Notes under the pieces: model-generated | What the model saw: only the letters and a program-made list of their open reading frames with translations | The model's database searches: none | Told to the model about the DNA's origin: nothing | NCBI GenBank assembly: GCA_016808115.1 | Contig: JAEQBH010000287.1 | Coordinates: 3,410,001 to 3,474,000, forward strand | Origin: Tetrastigma voinierianum | Lineage: Eukaryota > Streptophyta > Magnoliopsida > Vitales > Vitaceae | Direction: 5' to 3' | Length of the DNA stretch: 64,000 bases | Program-made: the position numbers and the translations under genes | Part shown: positions 24,099 through 37,079 of the stretch, one piece after another | Layout of the letters: every line of letters begins with the position of its first letter | Position numbering within the stretch: position 1 is the first letter of the stretch

Positions 24099-26515
24099 TG
24101 TTCACACCCTTTCCTCGTGATTGACTAAATACTATACAAATTTATGTGCTACATACCTACAGAATTATTATCTAATCCCCAGACAATGCCATGAAACTTG
24201 CCTGTTGTGTTCCTTTTCTATCACGATCAGATTAAAAGTTTATTTTAAGAGTAAATCATTTCCTTTCAGCTTCGATCCAGACGCAAGTGCACGCTCCAAC
24301 AAGCACAAATCGGGATTAGTCCAGATAATTCTACGATGTATCTAAGAATTCAATCAACTACCCGACTACTCTCGAACTCTATACTATTCGGGACTTTGAT
24401 AGGCAATTGAGCGTTATTAGCAAACCTTAAAATAATAAAAACTAAGAAGTGATTTAATAACAAATGAATTAAACCCGAAATCTAAAATAACAAATTTAGG
24501 ACTGACCATTATCTTTAAAGGGAGCACGAAAATAATGCTATCAGAACATCAATCCCTCGCAGACACTGTAACTTTCGTCATGAACTACGTATTTAAAACC
24601 CATCCAAGAATAGGGTAAAGGTAAATGATCTCTCCTTACTAAGACTGCTCTCATCATCTAATTCTCCTGGGATTCTTTTCAAGATGTGAGGATTTGATAA
24701 CTACTTTTAATCAGGGTTGCCTTGTTCGATATATTTTTCTTTCAATACTTTCATACTGATATGGATCAGAAACCTTAGTCTAAGACATGTGTATAAAATT
24801 GGTTTGCTAATTCTTTATCGGGTTTCTCTTCCTCAAAATTGGAACAGTTCATCCTTTCCTTGATTAGATCCTTGCTAACACGGGATTGAACTTACTGTTC
24901 GAATCGAGGTGAACTCTCTGCTTTTTTTAAATTGATAAGTCATTCAACTCAATCTCGATTTCAGCAGAAGACGATTATCGACTTACATTCACAGAGCCTA
25001 TTAGATCTCCATTACGTTCAGATACCTTGAGAAATTGTTCACTACTCTCAGAATGCTCTTCTCTCGTATACCAGAGGGCCTCTAGAAATCGAGCATGAAA
25101 ACAATCCTATCAAGTAGTATGGGACATTGATATTGGGATCGACACAGAATATTCTAATCCAGCAAGTAGATTTATAAACTAAGTTCAAGAGTTTTTGATA
25201 AATTTCCCTACAAGAAAGATAAATTCTAACAAATGTAGGCCTATTCAATGGTCTGTTTAAATTATTTATTACACCCTTACAATGGCTTTGACATGAGAAC
25301 CAACGAGATCTACACTGAAATCCGACCTAAAATTTGTCCGGAATTCAAGACCATCCAGCAAAGACTTGAAAGAAATAGAATTCGCATTCACTTCTACTTT
25401 AACAAAGCCTAACGTCCAAATCCAAAAATTCCAAAGAAATAACAATCTAATCTAAAATAACAACAAAACAAAGAAAGAAAATTAAAATACATGAGCCTTA
25501 GCTACCCAAATTCGCTCGAAGTCATTAAGAGCGCTTCTTCAAAGAGCAACGCTATTTATGTGGTTCATCACCTAACTTTGATGCGCCTTCTCAGGATTTA
25601 TTAATCGCCCATTTTCGGTTTCGTTAATGTCGCGATTCGATTCTTTGTCGCCATCATTGTCTAAGCATTTGTCGCGCTTTTATTTGGTCGCGACTTGCCT
25701 TTAGCATCCTCGCTCTTCCTATGTCTTTACCCGATTCTTTGTCAGCGACATCGCTTGTTCAGCTTACTTCAGGCAGAAGCTTTTATTCGGGTCGCAACTC
25801 ATTTTTAGCATCCTCGTTCTCCTATGTCGCGACCTCAATTCCTTTGTCGCGACTTCTAAGCATCAGCATACGTCGCAGGCTTTATCGGTCGCGACATCGC
25901 CTGTTCAATCACTCCATCCATTCTTCCCAAAAGAAGGTTCATCTCTCCTGGTCACACCCAATGACGTCGCGAACTCAATTCCTTGCAAGTCGCCTCGACA
26001 CCTAGGAACAATCTCATTCAAAGGTCGATGTCGCGACCTCTAAATGTCGCAACTTCATGTTCAATCTTGAAAATTCAGTTCGTGGACTTCTATGTTCACC
26101 GTCTACTTCAATTCTATCGCGACTCGAAATGGTGTCGCACATCATGTCTTGTTCTTCATTAATTTATGGTTGCCCGACTTTAGCCATACGCATCTGCCTG
26201 GGTTTCGCTCTTCAATCACTCTTATGCGACCTGGAGTTTTGTGGTTGCGACTTGATGTGATTCTTCACATCGCAAGGCGGCCACGACATCAGGTCCTTTC
26301 TTCCTCGTGGCACCTCTCTTGCTATGACATCATTCAATACTGTATTATTCCTGGTCACCCACTTTCTCTGCTTCCTTCGCATCGCAATATCCTCTTCCTT
26401 TGAATTTCCCGGTCGTATAGTAGTTTGGTGAGTTATTCACGATTTAAGAGTAAAATAAGTCCTTAGATAGAAATCAATCAGAAAATGACTGAAAATGATG
26501 ACTTTAAGCTCATCA
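24099..26515 (-). repeat. Right (5') LTR of the 14.5 kb element
   Basis: 2417 bases, 'TGTTCACACC...GCTCATCA', a match to 12000-14361. TCGCGA words lie between about 25628 and 26110. Confidence 0.85.
25628..26110. repeat. TCGCGA palindrome cluster
   Basis: GTCGCGAC, GTCGCGAT, GTCAGCGAC and GTCGCAAC words recur, the same cluster as in the left LTR but with different point changes. Confidence 0.75.
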
Positions 26516-27672
26516 ATACAACAAATCTCGTTTCATCATTAACCTGAGTGTTCTGTCGTGACACAAAAAATCGGTCACATCTAGCCTTTACACACCACAG
26601 GCCCTCCCAAACTATTAAGTGCATATTAATTTTCTTTGTCACAACAAGCATTTTTCTCTTTAGCTTGTCTACTCTATCACGACAAAGTTTTCTATGTCAT
26701 GTATGGGGATTTTTCTCGGTCTTTATCACGATTTCAGCTTTTTTGTCATGATATAGAAATCTTTGTCATGATAATTCACTTCGCTAATCTTTGGATCTCT
26801 TTTTCAATTTTTATCGCTACCAAGTTTTCTTCTGTCGTGATAGAATTCTATCAATCAACAGCTTTTATTGTCGCAACAAAAAACTTCCTTATTGGGACAA
26901 AGATTCTGCCTTCAGTTCTTCACTATGTCGCAACATAACTTTCTTTGTCGCCATTCCTCTCAGATGTTTCTTCAACATTGTCGTGGGACATAGAATTCTT
27001 TGTCGATAGAGTTCACTCAACCTCATGTTTTGTTTGGGGGTGACAAAATAATCTTGTCGTGACAATGTCTCTCGTTGTTTTGTTGTGAACTCTGAATGTT
27101 ATGTCGCGATAGAGTTTTCTTTGTCGCGACAGAAATGCTTCCTTGAGCTGGTCCCATGTTGAAAACCATTTCATAACATAAAAAACTTGTCGCAACTAAC
27201 CTGTGTTATATCCTTGTCATTTTCTGTCGCAACAGAGCTGTCTTTTGTCACGATAGAGTTCATATGCTAATATTCATAGTTTTATGTTGCGATAGAGTTA
27301 TGATTATCGCAACAAAGTTCCTTGCCAATCGCCATCAATGTCGCGATGCTGTTCTTAGATTCTTCTTTTCAACGCTGATACAGAAAACCTTTGTCACGAC
27401 AAAGATTCTATTTTTTTCCTTGAGTTCAGCCTAGACTTCGCTGGGCGACATACAATTACCGGTCGCGGACATAGTCCTTCCGATTTGCTTGAAATTCGTC
27501 AAGAACACACAAAACTATGTCGCGATGAGAGGCCAGATTTTCCACTTTTTTTCGTCTTTTCTGCTAGAATTATCTCCATTTTCAATTAAAACCTACAAAG
27601 CACAAAGTTGGTGAATATTCCATAATTTGGCATTAAAATATACCTGAAACTGCTAAAAATATGCCAGAGAAA
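26516..27672 (-). mobile_element. Old TCGCGA-type LTR K, second part
   Basis: It continues LTR K after the ATACA duplication. It contains the densest and most decayed palindrome cluster of the window (about 26540-27530). The end 'cacaaagttggtgaatattccataatt' matches the late part of the other LTRs ('ctttggtgagttattccacat'). It stops at AGAAA (27668-27672), where a solo LTR was inserted. Confidence 0.7.
26540..27530. repeat. Decayed TCGCGA palindrome cluster
   Basis: About thirty words of the form GT(C/T)(G/A)(C/T)(G/A)AC lie about every 25-40 bases, many preceded by 'cttt' and followed by 'atagagtt' or 'aaagattc'. TCGTGA, TCACGA, TCGCAA, TTGCGA and TCATGA all occur. Each differs from TCGCGA only by transitions at CpG. 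Confidence 0.75.
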
Positions 27673-30124
27673 TTTAGGCACCTTTTCTATTCAACCCGAC
27701 ATGTATCCGAATCCAGCCCAAGATGCTCATTTAATTTTTTTATTTACTTATTTTATTTTTATGTAAAGTGTCGCGAATTCTAATCCCCTACTGACCTGGT
27801 ATAAATCCGAACTCGAGTCTCTATTACTGAATCGCTTTCTTTTATCTTATCAAAACATTTTATTTATGTCATTTCATTTTAGAGTTTTCAGTTACGAAAG
27901 TCGCTTCAAATGGCAGCCTTAAACATTTACTTATAGTACGCTTATTAAAACATGTATCATGCCTTACAAATGATATAAATAAAAACACTATTTCGTAGAT
28001 TAACTTTGTTTACCAAATATCACATGTTCAAAAGAAATGATATGCATATGACAGGTATACAATATACGCCGCAACCTCTCCTTCGACTCACGCTTCTTTC
28101 GATCTGTCTTTCGTTTACCTAAACTCAGGCATAAGATAAAATTACACGTTAAGCATTGCTTAGTGGTTCTATACACCCATTCCAATTCGGGCTTTAAATC
28201 ACTTATTGATGCATTCTTATCATAAAACCATGTCTTTTTTTGTATATCAAATCGCATCATGTTTATTCATTTCACATTAGCTTCACTTTACAAATCATTG
28301 ATCATATCAAAATATGCATTTTCAGTTACGCAACAAATCACATAACTCAAATCATGATATTCAAACATATACTTTTGCTGGACGTATTTAATTTACAAAT
28401 CTCATTTTTCACTCATCAAGGTTTGTTATTTCACTTTGTCTACACCACATCATGACGTTCCGTCTATGAATCATGCCCTTTTGTCATTCGTAATGTGCTG
28501 ACGGGGTCACTTCGGTCTCCATCGACGATGCCGATTGGTGAATCCACCGCGGCCATTTAAAAATTCCATACATTCATCATGACGGATGCCGTATCGTGCA
28601 TCCTGCCGGGCGGGACATTTAACAATGCCACACCATCATGATGGGATGTCGATTGGCATCTCGCCATGTCGGGTCATTCGAAAGATATCAAGAATTGACC
28701 AATTCAAGATGTCAAGAATTGACCAATTCATTTACACCAATTAATCACTCACATGCAATTAATTATCAGACATTTCAAATATCACATTCAAATCCATATT
28801 CCCCCGTCGAAAATATCACCTCATTTCAAAGATACATACTATTCCATAGGCTCATATTTCTGTGTTTATTTAGTAAACAACCAAACACTAAATATGAATA
28901 TAATTATAGTGAACAAAGAACTAACAATACTTGAATCGTAATAGGTCCAAGTACTAACCGGCTGTAGGCCTGCTTCTTTTCTTCATCTAGCCCCAGTTAG
29001 GTGATCTTCACTCACCCAATAAACATAAATACACCCCTTTTAGTGGGTAAACAATTATCACACGGCGGCGAGGTACAATACGTTTTTCATTTAGTTTTAT
29101 CCTTATTTGAACCCCCATTGATCATTTATTAGGGTCCTTAAACTATCGGTGTATGAATACGAGGTGTTCGGAAACAAAAAAAAATAAAAAAATTGATCGC
29201 TTGAACAATAGCTATGCCACTCTGGCCGTGAGCAATCGCCATGTCGCTGCATGACCTCACAATCACACAGCTTTGGTTTAAGATACCCGAGGGGTTCCAT
29301 TTTGGCATTCCATTCCAGCCACCCATTTAGGGTATCCCACGCCTTAGTTTAGGTCTACGCTACTTCGCATGGGTTCCTACGTCGCGCATAGAGTCTCGCA
29401 AATGCCCGCATTTTCCAGCTTTTCCTCTTTGCGATTTCCTTCAAAATCCTCAAAATCCCAAAACAAAACATGAGAATCACTCTCAATATCATCCTAAGCC
29501 AACCACAAGCAAAACCCATGGATGGATTAGGGTTTTTCTAACCCATACATCAAATACAACTTTCTAGGGTTTAGGTTCTTACCTTAAATCCCTTTAAACT
29601 CTTTGCCCTAGCTTCCTTCTTCCTCCTTGATCACTTGGAAACCATAAATGGGGATGATCTCCCACCAAAACCTTGATTTCTCCTCAACCCTAGCTCTTCT
29701 CTTCTCTTCTCCCTCTCAAATACGTTTTTGCCCAAATGCACAAATGTGCTCTCTACACCACATTTGGTCTTATTTCATTTTACAAGGCCATGTTTGGCTT
29801 ACACACAAATTCCATTACTCATTTTTCTCCTTTTGATCTTCTTCATTTCACTTTCATTTATCATTTAATTCACTTTGCATTTAAGCTTATTTATAATCTT
29901 TGACCCTGTCCTCATTTTCCCAAAATCCCAAATTTTCCTTTTCACTCGGGTTTATTTCCGTGTTCAATCAATTTCATTTTAGCATATACTTATTTTCAAT
30001 CACATGCTCACATATTCATTTCATTTTTCACACCATCGTTTTCCTTAAAACCCAAGTTTGCCCACTCATACCCTAATATAATAAAATTATTATAAAAAAT
30101 CTAGGGTATTTTTGGGGCGTTACA
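27673..30124 (-). mobile_element. Solo LTR of F-type chromovirus, minus strand
   Basis: The right end reads, on the minus strand, TGTAACGCCCCAAAAATACC, the same start as the LTR at 40999. Further in, 29040-29160 matches the reverse complement of 42010-42130 ('aatgatca..attagggtcc', 'aaaacgta.tgtacctcgc'). The flanking 5-mer AGAAA is exact (27668-27672 and 30125-30129). There is no internal coding region, so it is a solo LTR. It was inserted into LTR K. Confidence 0.75.
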
Positions 30125-30129
30125 AGAAA

Positions 30130-30167
30130 TGGATTAAAAATAGATGAGTTTAAGACTCATCATCAAT
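30130..30167 (-). mobile_element. Old TCGCGA-type LTR K, last part
   Basis: 'ggattaaaaatagatgagtttaagactcatca' matches the last 35 bases of the TCGCGA-type LTRs (for example 2056-2089), so LTR K ends here. Confidence 0.7.
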
Positions 30168-31796
30168 CAATAAATTATTTATTCTCTTAACTTATCAGTT
30201 AATCTAATGGATCCAATGTATCGCCAATGCCTTCAAGATCCACTAAACATATTAAGAGGATATTTCATACAAATTCTATTTTTGTATATCTCATAAACTC
30301 TGGTAGTCAAATAATCATTATTCCCAAATCATCAAGGTATTGGTCTTTAAAAGGAGACCTCACTTATTGATAACTCAAAGAATGAAAATTACTTAACTAC
30401 TTGTTTATAACGTACTCAGGATTAAGAAAAATAGCATAACTAATATTACCTGAGATTTAATTCATTTTCATGGAATATTACCTTTAATTAAATATCTCTT
30501 GACCCTCTTAAAATGAGTACAACATAACTCCCTTTAATATTCTACAATAAGCAAGACATATTATTTCATAGAATATTACAGTCAAAATAAAGTGCCCAAC
30601 TTTATTTATCAACTATGAGACAATTCATTAATTATTTGAACCTATAACCATGTCTTCTATGTACGTGCCCATATGATCATATACTACATAATTAATCTAG
30701 ACCTTATTCATGAAACAACGCGTGTATAAGAATTTAAGAAATTCATACCATTAAAATCAGAAAAAGAAATTACATTTAGTCTTGCTCCAGAGCAGTAAGG
30801 CAACCCCACTTACCTAAAGTAAGCCTGGGACACTTATGACTCCATACAATTTAGCATGCTTCTCAAACACACAACAAAATAGTCTTATGCAAGGTCTCCT
30901 AGTTCCTCCTTTTATGTTGCTACTCTGTCTTGTCAAAGATTGCTACGTCTAATAAAACATCCTATCTAGAGTTTGAACCATGTTTGACACATGCTCCAGA
31001 TCATTGATTTGCTTTCATAGATGTTCTACAACACTGGCAAGAATATAACAGCGAGCTTTCGTATTCACCTATTGCTAATTTGCAAATGGCTTCTAAGTTT
31101 CCTTTGAAGCATTAGTAGCGGGCTCCTAGGGTTTCTAGCTTGTAATAAATTTGATTCTCTTAAAAACAAGGACAATGTAAAGATTGGTTTTCCAAAGGTC
31201 GTAATTACTTCCATCCAATGGTTTTTAACTCAAATTTGTAACTAGAGGATTAAAGGATGTCATTTTCTGAAATAAAAAAAAGCACTATAATCACTAATAT
31301 ACCAATGAGTAGGTTTATTTATTGCAACAATATCCTAGTTTCCATTATAAACACTTACATTGAGCTAGCTATTTATAACAAACTAATATTTTGAACATGA
31401 TACGGAAAGTGTCCTACCAAGTCAGCTCCCCGAAAACTTGAATAGTAACCCCTGATAATAGTGAGTTTCTATGTTAATACACTCAAAAAGTCCCGAGGTA
31501 AGTCGTGGGGTCATAGTGGTCCCTCTAAAAAACACTTTACCTTAGGCTTTTATTTCCTTTGTGACATGACTTTCCTATACATGTACCAACAAGTCACACT
31601 ATCCATGGGAAATCATTTAACTTTCGCATAAACAAACATGTATTTATCAAAGCGAGAGCTCAATAAATCCTCAGCCAATAACACTAACAAAGCTCAGAGG
31701 ATTATTAATGTTATTAAAATCGAAGGTAATAACCATTAATTTAATTCCAAAATTATCTTTAATATCCAAGTGTTAATGACAGCCAAGGCCACATTA
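30168..31796. other. AT-rich repeat-like DNA left of chromovirus G
   Basis: There is no coding frame or primer site that I recognise. The last 100 bases ('ttaatgttattaaaatcgaaggtaataacc...atctttaatatcc') match 52434-52500 to the right of chromovirus G. So this is the left part of one older repeat that G split at CATTA. Confidence 0.55.
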
Positions 31797-34260
31797 CGTA
31801 ACGCCTAAAAATAATTTCTAACATTTTCAACATGTTTAGTGGTATAAATAAAGAAAATAAAAAATTCTGGGAATTTAAATCCCAAGAAACGAAAAAAACA
31901 TACAACCCGAAATTCTACAGTGCCAAATAAATTTGCAATATAACAAATGGGACCTAAGGGTCATAAATGAAGAAATGTAATTGCCAAATATAAAATGAAG
32001 TGAAATGAAATGAAATCGGAAGTGAAATGAAGTGCTAAAATGAAAATGAGAAAAGTGGATTTTAATGAGAAGGCCAAACAAGGCCTTAATCTTTTAATGA
32101 GATTAAAGACCAAATATGGTTCATGGAATGCCATTGGCATTCACATTTTTTTTTAGAGGTAGAGAAAGCTATGGTTCCATCCCTATTGGTGAAAGGGAGG
32201 AGGAGATTTGTGATTTTTGCTCCATAAAACCGGAGATTAAGGATCAAAGAACAAGAAGAAAGCTATGGTGGGAGAATCAAGGATTGAAAGGTAAGAAAAC
32301 TAAACCCTTACTCTTTCTTGAGTTTAAGTTGATTGAAACCCCAACCTTGGGTTAAAGGTGTTTGTATTGGTTGTAGCTGAGTTAGGTTGTTTCTGGGGTC
32401 GTAGTCTGAAGAGTATTGTCAATGGGTGCTTGAAGTTTGATTAGTTTATGAATGTTTGTGAAAGGAAATGTTGGGTTTTCTAAAGGAAATGTTGCCAAAA
32501 TTTGTCAAAACCTCGCTCTTGTTTTGATATAGTTAAGTTATAATCATCCAATGAAGGGATTCAATTGTTAAAGAACTATAAGAGAGGGATACAAATGCAG
32601 GAAGGTATCAAGAGCCAATTGTAGTACTAAGGTTCTCGAATATACTATTTAAAGGTGAGTTCGGGTAGTCTAATTTAGTATGCTTCTATTTTGGGTGCAC
32701 TTAGGTGTTTTTTAAGTATAAATGAGTTTCACTCATCCAATTATAAGTTCTATAATTTTATAGGAATAATTTAATCAAGGAATCAAGAAATTGTAACCTC
32801 TAAAGGATCCCACTCTGTACCATGGTAACTCTGATCTGGGCATATCGATTAGTTTACATTGAAATGTCGTAACTTGAGTTCGATTATCTAATGAGATGAT
32901 TCCAATTCTACCGAAAATAGAACCTGTATCAACCGACTAATATGTGATTTTCATTATTTGACAGTGACGACGAGTGAGGAAAGCCCGCATTGAAGTCAAG
33001 ATTCCGAAGATTTGAATCAAAGCGACGATTTTTTGTTTGTTCTCAAACTCTCTCTCTATTTTTTAAATATTTGAATAATTATGAAATGATTTGAATTTTG
33101 GAAATGATTGACAAGAAAGTTCATATTCATTTATGTTTGAAATGATTTTTTTTAAGTGATTTGAGACAATTGTTTGTGAAACGAATTTGCATAAGAAAAT
33201 TGCATGATTGTGAAAATGTTCTATTTGCATACAAATGTATATATATACTATTGTAAATTGTATTGAATAATTTTAATGCCCTTAAAAGAATTTTAATTGT
33301 TAGAATTCGAGTTAAGGATAAATTGCATACCAATAAGATTCGAACAAACGATTTTATCGTGGCATATCGACAAGAGCCCGGGAGACAAAGACGTAGAAGG
33401 TACACCAACCAATTACATATTTTATATATATATATATATATCGCCCGTAACCCAGCTGTGGATCATGCTGGCGATTCATCCTCGTGCACCAAAGCATAGG
33501 TTAAATTTTAGGGATAAGGCAAATAGGATAATGATTGAAAAGTAACGACGAAGCTTTGAATGATTTTTTTTTTTCTTTCTTCTCTATGAAACATGCATAG
33601 TGTCGGCATTTGACTCAATGACTGTATCATTTATCGAATGAATTTATAAGATAAGTATTATATCAAGATTTATTATTGAAAATTGAACAAAAGCATTGTT
33701 TTATAAATATTGCATGTTTCAATTTAAAATGAAATGAAGAGATAGAATCAGATGTAACCACTGGTAAGCTGATGAAAATGCTTAGCTTGTTGTTTTTATC
33801 AACGCACATGTATCGAGTGAATAGGTACAAGAGTGAAGACCACACAAGCACAGAGTCAACATCAAAGCCATTCGGAGGAGAAGTAAAACTCCGCGCATGC
33901 ATGAAATTGAATTGACTCTTTTTGTATAAAGTATCTTATGAAAGTTAAACTCTTATTCTATTTTGTAAATGTTTTTTATATTGAAAAATCTGATAAATTT
34001 TGTAAATGATGGTACAAATGTGGGAGTTATCCCAAAATGATGGTCCTTCTGCAAAATGTTTAGTTTCCGCAAAAATGTTTAATGTATATTTTTACATATA
34101 CTCAATGAGTATTTGAAATGCTGCTTATATGAAAATGTATTCACATTTATATTGATTTTTTTTTGTATTTGATTTGAAATGAAAGTGAGGATCGTCTCTA
34201 CATTCGCTCGGGATCCGCCAATCGTGTCTGCCTGCACGGCTATAATCTGATTCTACTAAG
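31797..34260 (+). repeat. 5' LTR of chromovirus G
   Basis: It starts CGTAACGCC (canonical TGTAACGCC with the first base changed) and ends at the primer site. Parts match 38902-40998 and 51416-52140, including 'ttgtttgttctcaaactctctctct' and the run near 'gcattgttttataaatattgcatgtttc'. It holds a short (AT)n at 33421-33441, the place where the sister LTR was later interrupted. Confidence 0.8.
33421..33441. repeat. (TA)n microsatellite, unexpanded LTR copy
   Basis: About ten TA units between 'ttacatattt' and 'tcgcccgtaac'. It corresponds to the interrupted microsatellite at 40935-40998 and 51350-51415. Confidence 0.9.
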
Positions 34261-34274
34261 TGGTATCAAAGCCA
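34261..34274 (+). other. Primer-binding site, tRNA-iMet type
   Basis: TGGTATCAAAGCCA has one change from the usual TGGTATCAGAGCCA. Confidence 0.75.
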
Positions 34275-34346
34275 TGGTTTAGGCGGTTTTGCAAATGGTT
34301 TTTGAAAATGGTTTAAAAAACAATGATTTTGAAAATTATTTAGGAC

Positions 34347-35420
34347 ATGCATCAGACGGTTACAAAGGAGCGACTTGGATTGATGGTCTTACTCTGCCTT
34401 AATAGGGGCACGGATAGTTCAGGACCCCATAAGGTCGAAGGTGACTCAGGAAGTTGCCCAAATAGTCCTGCTACTGTGGATGGTGGGCAAGCATCCCATG
34501 CTCCACCGATGAACGACCAAGGTCAAGCGATAGAAGGTTCTATGGATATCCTCCAACAAATAGCTCAAACACTGCAAAGAGCAACAACGCATGTTCCTCA
34601 AATGATCAACCATAGAGAATGAAAATATCGACCATGGATTTCTTGGGAAGAAAGATGATGTTTCCGCATATGGAAAATTGGCTCGAAAGAACTGAAAGAA
34701 TGCTGCAGCAAATGCATTGCAATAATTAGCGGAGAACTTAGGAGTGTGCTTAATTTCTTTACTACATGATGAGGCTTATCGTGTGGTCGCAGCGACCAGG
34801 ACCGCACCACCAGAGGGTATTACATGGGAGTTCTTCCTGACATAATCCAGGAAGAAATATGTGGGTCGTATTTATCTGGAGCAATATGAGACGAGTTTCA
34901 TAACCCAAGCAAAGATAGATGAGCCGAGAACATCGAGGAATTCACCCGATCAGCAAGTATGCTCCCGAAATGCTAAGCATCAAGAAGAGAAGTGTCGTAA
35001 GTTCGATGGAGTGGCCTCGAACGATTTCACATGATTTTGCCATGATGACTTTCAAGATCAGAGGCTGTGCCTTGAATGCAGAAAAAGAGTGAATGGAAGA
35101 GTATGAAAGAAAGAAAGATGACAATGCAAGAAAACCCTACACCAAGTTCTTATCGCACTGCAGTAAGAAATTCAGAGACCACTGTGGTTCTAACTCGTCT
35201 GGGCAGCCTCAGGATCAACTTAGGCTATCAGTAGTAAGACTATTATGTCGGCATCATCAGTTGCTAGTGCACTAAGAGGTTCTTCAAAGGGACTAGTTTC
35301 TCCTTTTGCACACATTGTGGGAGGAGACATAAAGGAGAGTGTTGGAGACTAACAGGTGCTTGTTTGGCTTGTGGATCCAATGAGCACAAGATAAAAGATT
35401 GTCCTAGAGCTCGTTCCTTC
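34347..35420 (+). pseudogene. gag remnant of chromovirus G with zinc knuckles
   Basis: The first open part runs 34347-34622 (91 codons) and is followed by stops and frameshifts. At about 35310-35400 the translation gives two cysteine-rich knuckles, CTHCGRRHKGECW and CLACGSNEHKIKDC. The first fits a CX2CX4HX4C pattern (C-THC-GRRH-KGEC) and the second likewise (C-LAC-GSNEH-KIKDC) with one residue more. In the family these bind element RNA. This two-knuckle layout is usual in plant chromovirus gag. The gene is not functional. Confidence 0.7.
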
Positions 35421-35639
35421 ACATCACCCCGGACTGGGGGTACAGTTTCAGCAGTATAGAAGAGCAACAACGACAACAAGGACAATTAGGAGGTCAGATC
35501 ACCGACAGACCGAGACAAAGTTTAATACGTACTATAGGCAGACAGGATGGCCGTGTCTCTATTAAAGAATATAAATGAAAGCAATGGAAGACAAATATGC
35601 ACCAGATGTGATAGTTAGTAAATTCCTGTATCTTCTTTA

Positions 35640-35700
35640 GAATTAATGTATGCATTGATTGATCCAGGTTTAACCCATTCTATGTTTGCACTTCCATTCG
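35640..35700 (+). pseudogene. Aspartic protease remnant
   Basis: The translation reads LMYALIDPGLTHSMFA, the retroviral-type aspartic protease active site, where the family has D-(S/T)-G. Here the middle residue is proline (DPG), which would abolish normal activity. Confidence 0.65.
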
Positions 35701-36099
35701 AGTTGGGCAGTCTACCAAGAGTGAACTGAGTATGATATTTTTGTGATAAATCCACTGGGTTAGTAGTCATTATGAATAGAGTTTACAGAGATTGCCCCAT
35801 CAGAATACGAGAGTATGAATTTCTTTAGAGATCTGATCGAGTCATTACTTAAAGAGTTTCGATGATATCGGGATGGATTGCTGTCTCGACACCAAGTAGT
35901 TGATTGTAGAATGAAGAGAGTGACCTTAAGGACACCGAAAGATATGAAGTGACTTTTTATTTATGAGAGGTTAAACTCCTTCTAATGTGATATCTACCAC
36001 TACTGCTAGAACAATGGTTCGATAGGGGTGTGAAGCCCACTTGGCATATGTGATAGATACAAAAAGGGCAGAGTCTAGCCTATTAGACATCCCTACAGT

Positions 36100-36700
36100 T
36101 TATGATTATCCGGACATATTTCCTGGGAGAGTTTCCACTGCCTCTACACGTAGATATTGAGTTTGCACTACATTATGTCTACAGCTACCCAAGATCTATT
36201 ACACCAGAGTAGAATAGCTCCACTAAAGTTACAAGAATTAGCCTGCTGTGAATTGTTAGAGAAAGGATTTATTCGTCCGAGTGTATCACCATGGGGAGCG
36301 CAAAGGTTTTGTTACAAGAAAGATGGGTACACTCTGCTATGTGTTAATTATAAAGAACTCAATAAGACAATGTTGAAGAAAATATCCATCACCAGACATT
36401 TAGACTGCTTGGACTGACCGAAAGGTAAGTATCTTTTCAAGATTGACTTGCGATCCATCAATTGAGGATTAAGGATATGATGTGCATAAGACTATTCAGA
36501 CATGTATAGACATTAATGAGTGCCTGTAATGCCATTGTCGACAAATGTTTCACGGGGTTTCATGGACTTAATGAATCGTGTTTTCCAAACTCGTGATGCA
36601 GATCACATTTCCGGTCATGGTGTTTATGTGATGACATCCTTGTGTATTCAAAGGATCAGAAAAATCATGATACGCACTTCAGCAGTGCTAGAAACCTGAG
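36100..36700 (+). pseudogene. Reverse transcriptase remnant of chromovirus G
   Basis: The open part 36157-36417 contains 'LLEKGFIRPSVSPWGA', the N-terminal landmark of Ty3/gypsy reverse transcriptase, followed by 'KKDG' and a 'NYKELNK' block. In a different frame, 36627-36690 gives CDDILVYSKDQKNHDTHF, the catalytic aspartate pair region. There cysteine replaces the usual isoleucine before DD. The intervening palm region (about 36420-36600) is scrambled by frameshifts. Confidence 0.8.
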
Positions 36701-37079
36701 AAAAGAATATTATATGCAAAATCTTTCAGCAAATGCGAATTTTGTTCTGAGAAGGTCTTTCCTTGACACATTATATCAAAAGAAGGAATTCAAGTCGATC
36801 CTTAAAGAAGGCAAGGGAATGGAAACCACAGAGTGTCAGCAGAGGTGCGTAGTTTCCTCGTGACTATGTTACTATAGAAGGTCTGCAGGTTTCGATGATT
36901 ACTACTCTATGACAAGATTGCTCCAAAAAGAATGTGAAATTTGAATGGGAGTGAAAAGTGTCAAGCCGATTTTTGAAAAGTTGAAAGCATTCTAACTCCA
37001 GGTACCGCTTCACTACAGCCGACTCCATGGTATGAATATGTGATTTTTAGCTATGCGTCGTTAAATGACTCCTGGATGC

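Larger units (their letters stand above)
12000..26515 (-). mobile_element. Athila/Tat-like Ty3/gypsy element, 14.5 kb, degenerate
   Basis: Two LTRs with TG...CA ends (12000-14361 and 24099-26515) enclose 9.7 kb. The 5-bp target duplication ATACA is exact at 11995-11999 and 26516-26520. A purine tract beside the left LTR and a TGGCGC primer-site candidate beside the right LTR set the orientation as minus. Minus-strand gag and reverse transcriptase remnants lie in the expected order. The great length and 2.4 kb LTRs fit the Athila/Tat branch. Every coding frame is broken. It sits inside LTR K, so it is younger than K. Confidence 0.85.

Noticed and set aside
31997..32045. Run of GAAATGAAATG-like words as a microsatellite of interest
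   Set aside because: It is a short, imperfect run shared by both LTRs of chromovirus G, so part of the LTR.
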